DNA from: Mesodorylaimus sp. YZB2_4
Taxonomy: Eukaryota; Nematoda; Enoplea; Dorylaimida; Dorylaimidae
DNA length: 64,000 bases
Direction: 5' to 3'
NCBI GenBank assembly: GCA_030248295.1
Contig: JASANH010001671.1
Location: 398,855 to 462,854 of the forward strand
The notes below the pieces were generated by a model, which saw only the letters and a list, made by a program, of their open reading frames with translations, had not been told where the DNA came from and made no database searches. The position numbers were made by a program, and so were the translations under genes. Shown here one piece after another: positions 63,574-64,000 of the stretch; position 1 is the stretch's first letter; each line of letters starts with the position of its first letter.

Positions 63574-64000
63574 TTCACCAGCGGGAAACAACAGGCGCCC
63601 GACCGTCCACTGTCAACGTATTAGAACAGACTGGCCAAAATGCGCGTGGCAGGAAATGGAAGAGAAGTGTAAAGTGGCCCAGTACTGCTTGAGGTTGCTC
63701 TTGTTGTAGAGGCTTGACTGGCAATCAATCCTCTGAATGGAACCTGCGGCTGGAATGGGCTTGGTCTGAAGATTTGGCTGCCTGGCTGCTGTTTTTTTTG
63801 CGTGGTACAAAAGCTCTTTTCCTGATCGCGTCGGTTTTTCGCTCGGATAGGGGGCACCAAGGGCCTGCGCGTTTTTGAGGTATTACGCTTCACAAGGCGC
63901 GAAATAGTTTTCTCGTCGCTCCTATGACCCATCCTTCTCCGAGGAACACAACAGACATTATGTACACGACCATCATTAATACAAGCAATGATACGCAATA
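63574..64000. other. Right edge, upstream of the serpin
   Basis: The serpin promoter should lie here. A 126-codon minus-strand frame runs through the region without recognisable domains; part of it is the repeat shared with 5.4 kb. Confidence 0.35.
63696..63754 (-). repeat. Short repeat shared with 5.4 kb
   Basis: Reverse complement of 5363-5421 with about 80% identity by eye; the translations agree in one frame (PAAGS, IDCQS). The two copies lie near opposite ends of the window. The origin is unknown. Confidence 0.45.

Overview
The window is animal nuclear DNA. Its genes are broken by many short introns (often 45-70 nt, GT...AG, commonly ending TTTTAG or TTTCAG). They encode metazoan proteins such as a laminin beta chain, testin, an insulin-like peptide, a G3BP-type stress-granule protein and TEX264. 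There is no bacterial, viral, rRNA or CRISPR signal. Compact introns, a small MSP-domain gene, a serpentine-type GPCR and moderate GC suggest a small-bodied protostome, probably an ecdysozoan. A tardigrade is my best guess, held weakly. All exon models are mine, from splice signals, phase continuity and family similarity; the reading frames of the main models close exactly.

Left part (1-16.3 kb): a neuropeptide-receptor-like GPCR (+), a second GPCR reading interrupted by two in-frame stops (-), a decayed stonustoxin-like (SNTX family) gene (+) split by a repeat, an insulin-like peptide gene (+) with an extra cysteine in each chain, and an SLC17-like transporter (-). The 8.6-12 kb and 16.3-20.7 kb stretches are largely empty of recognisable genes.

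Middle (20.7-43.3 kb): an MSP-domain gene (+); a broken copy of a small membrane-protein gene (+) interrupted by a SINE-like repeat; SmD1 (-); testin (-) head to head with a coiled-coil/zinc-finger gene (+) of optineurin-like layout; and a complete 23-exon laminin beta gene (-, 1,788 codons). The last laminin intron holds what looks like an alternative terminal exon, and three other laminin introns carry repeats.

Right part (43.3-64 kb): a mobile-element cluster (a dead Tc1-type transposon, an inverted-repeat element and a second SINE-like copy), then the intact copy of the small membrane-protein gene (+), a C19orf12-like gene (-), G3BP (-), proteasome alpha-5 (-) head to head with TEX264 (+), and an unusual intracellular serpin (-).

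The genes are unrelated housekeeping and lineage genes rather than a pathway cluster. The best candidates for something new are the laminin alternative terminal exon, the serpin with an acylation motif and a proline-rich short reactive loop, the optineurin-like coiled-coil gene, and the broken SNTX-like gene.
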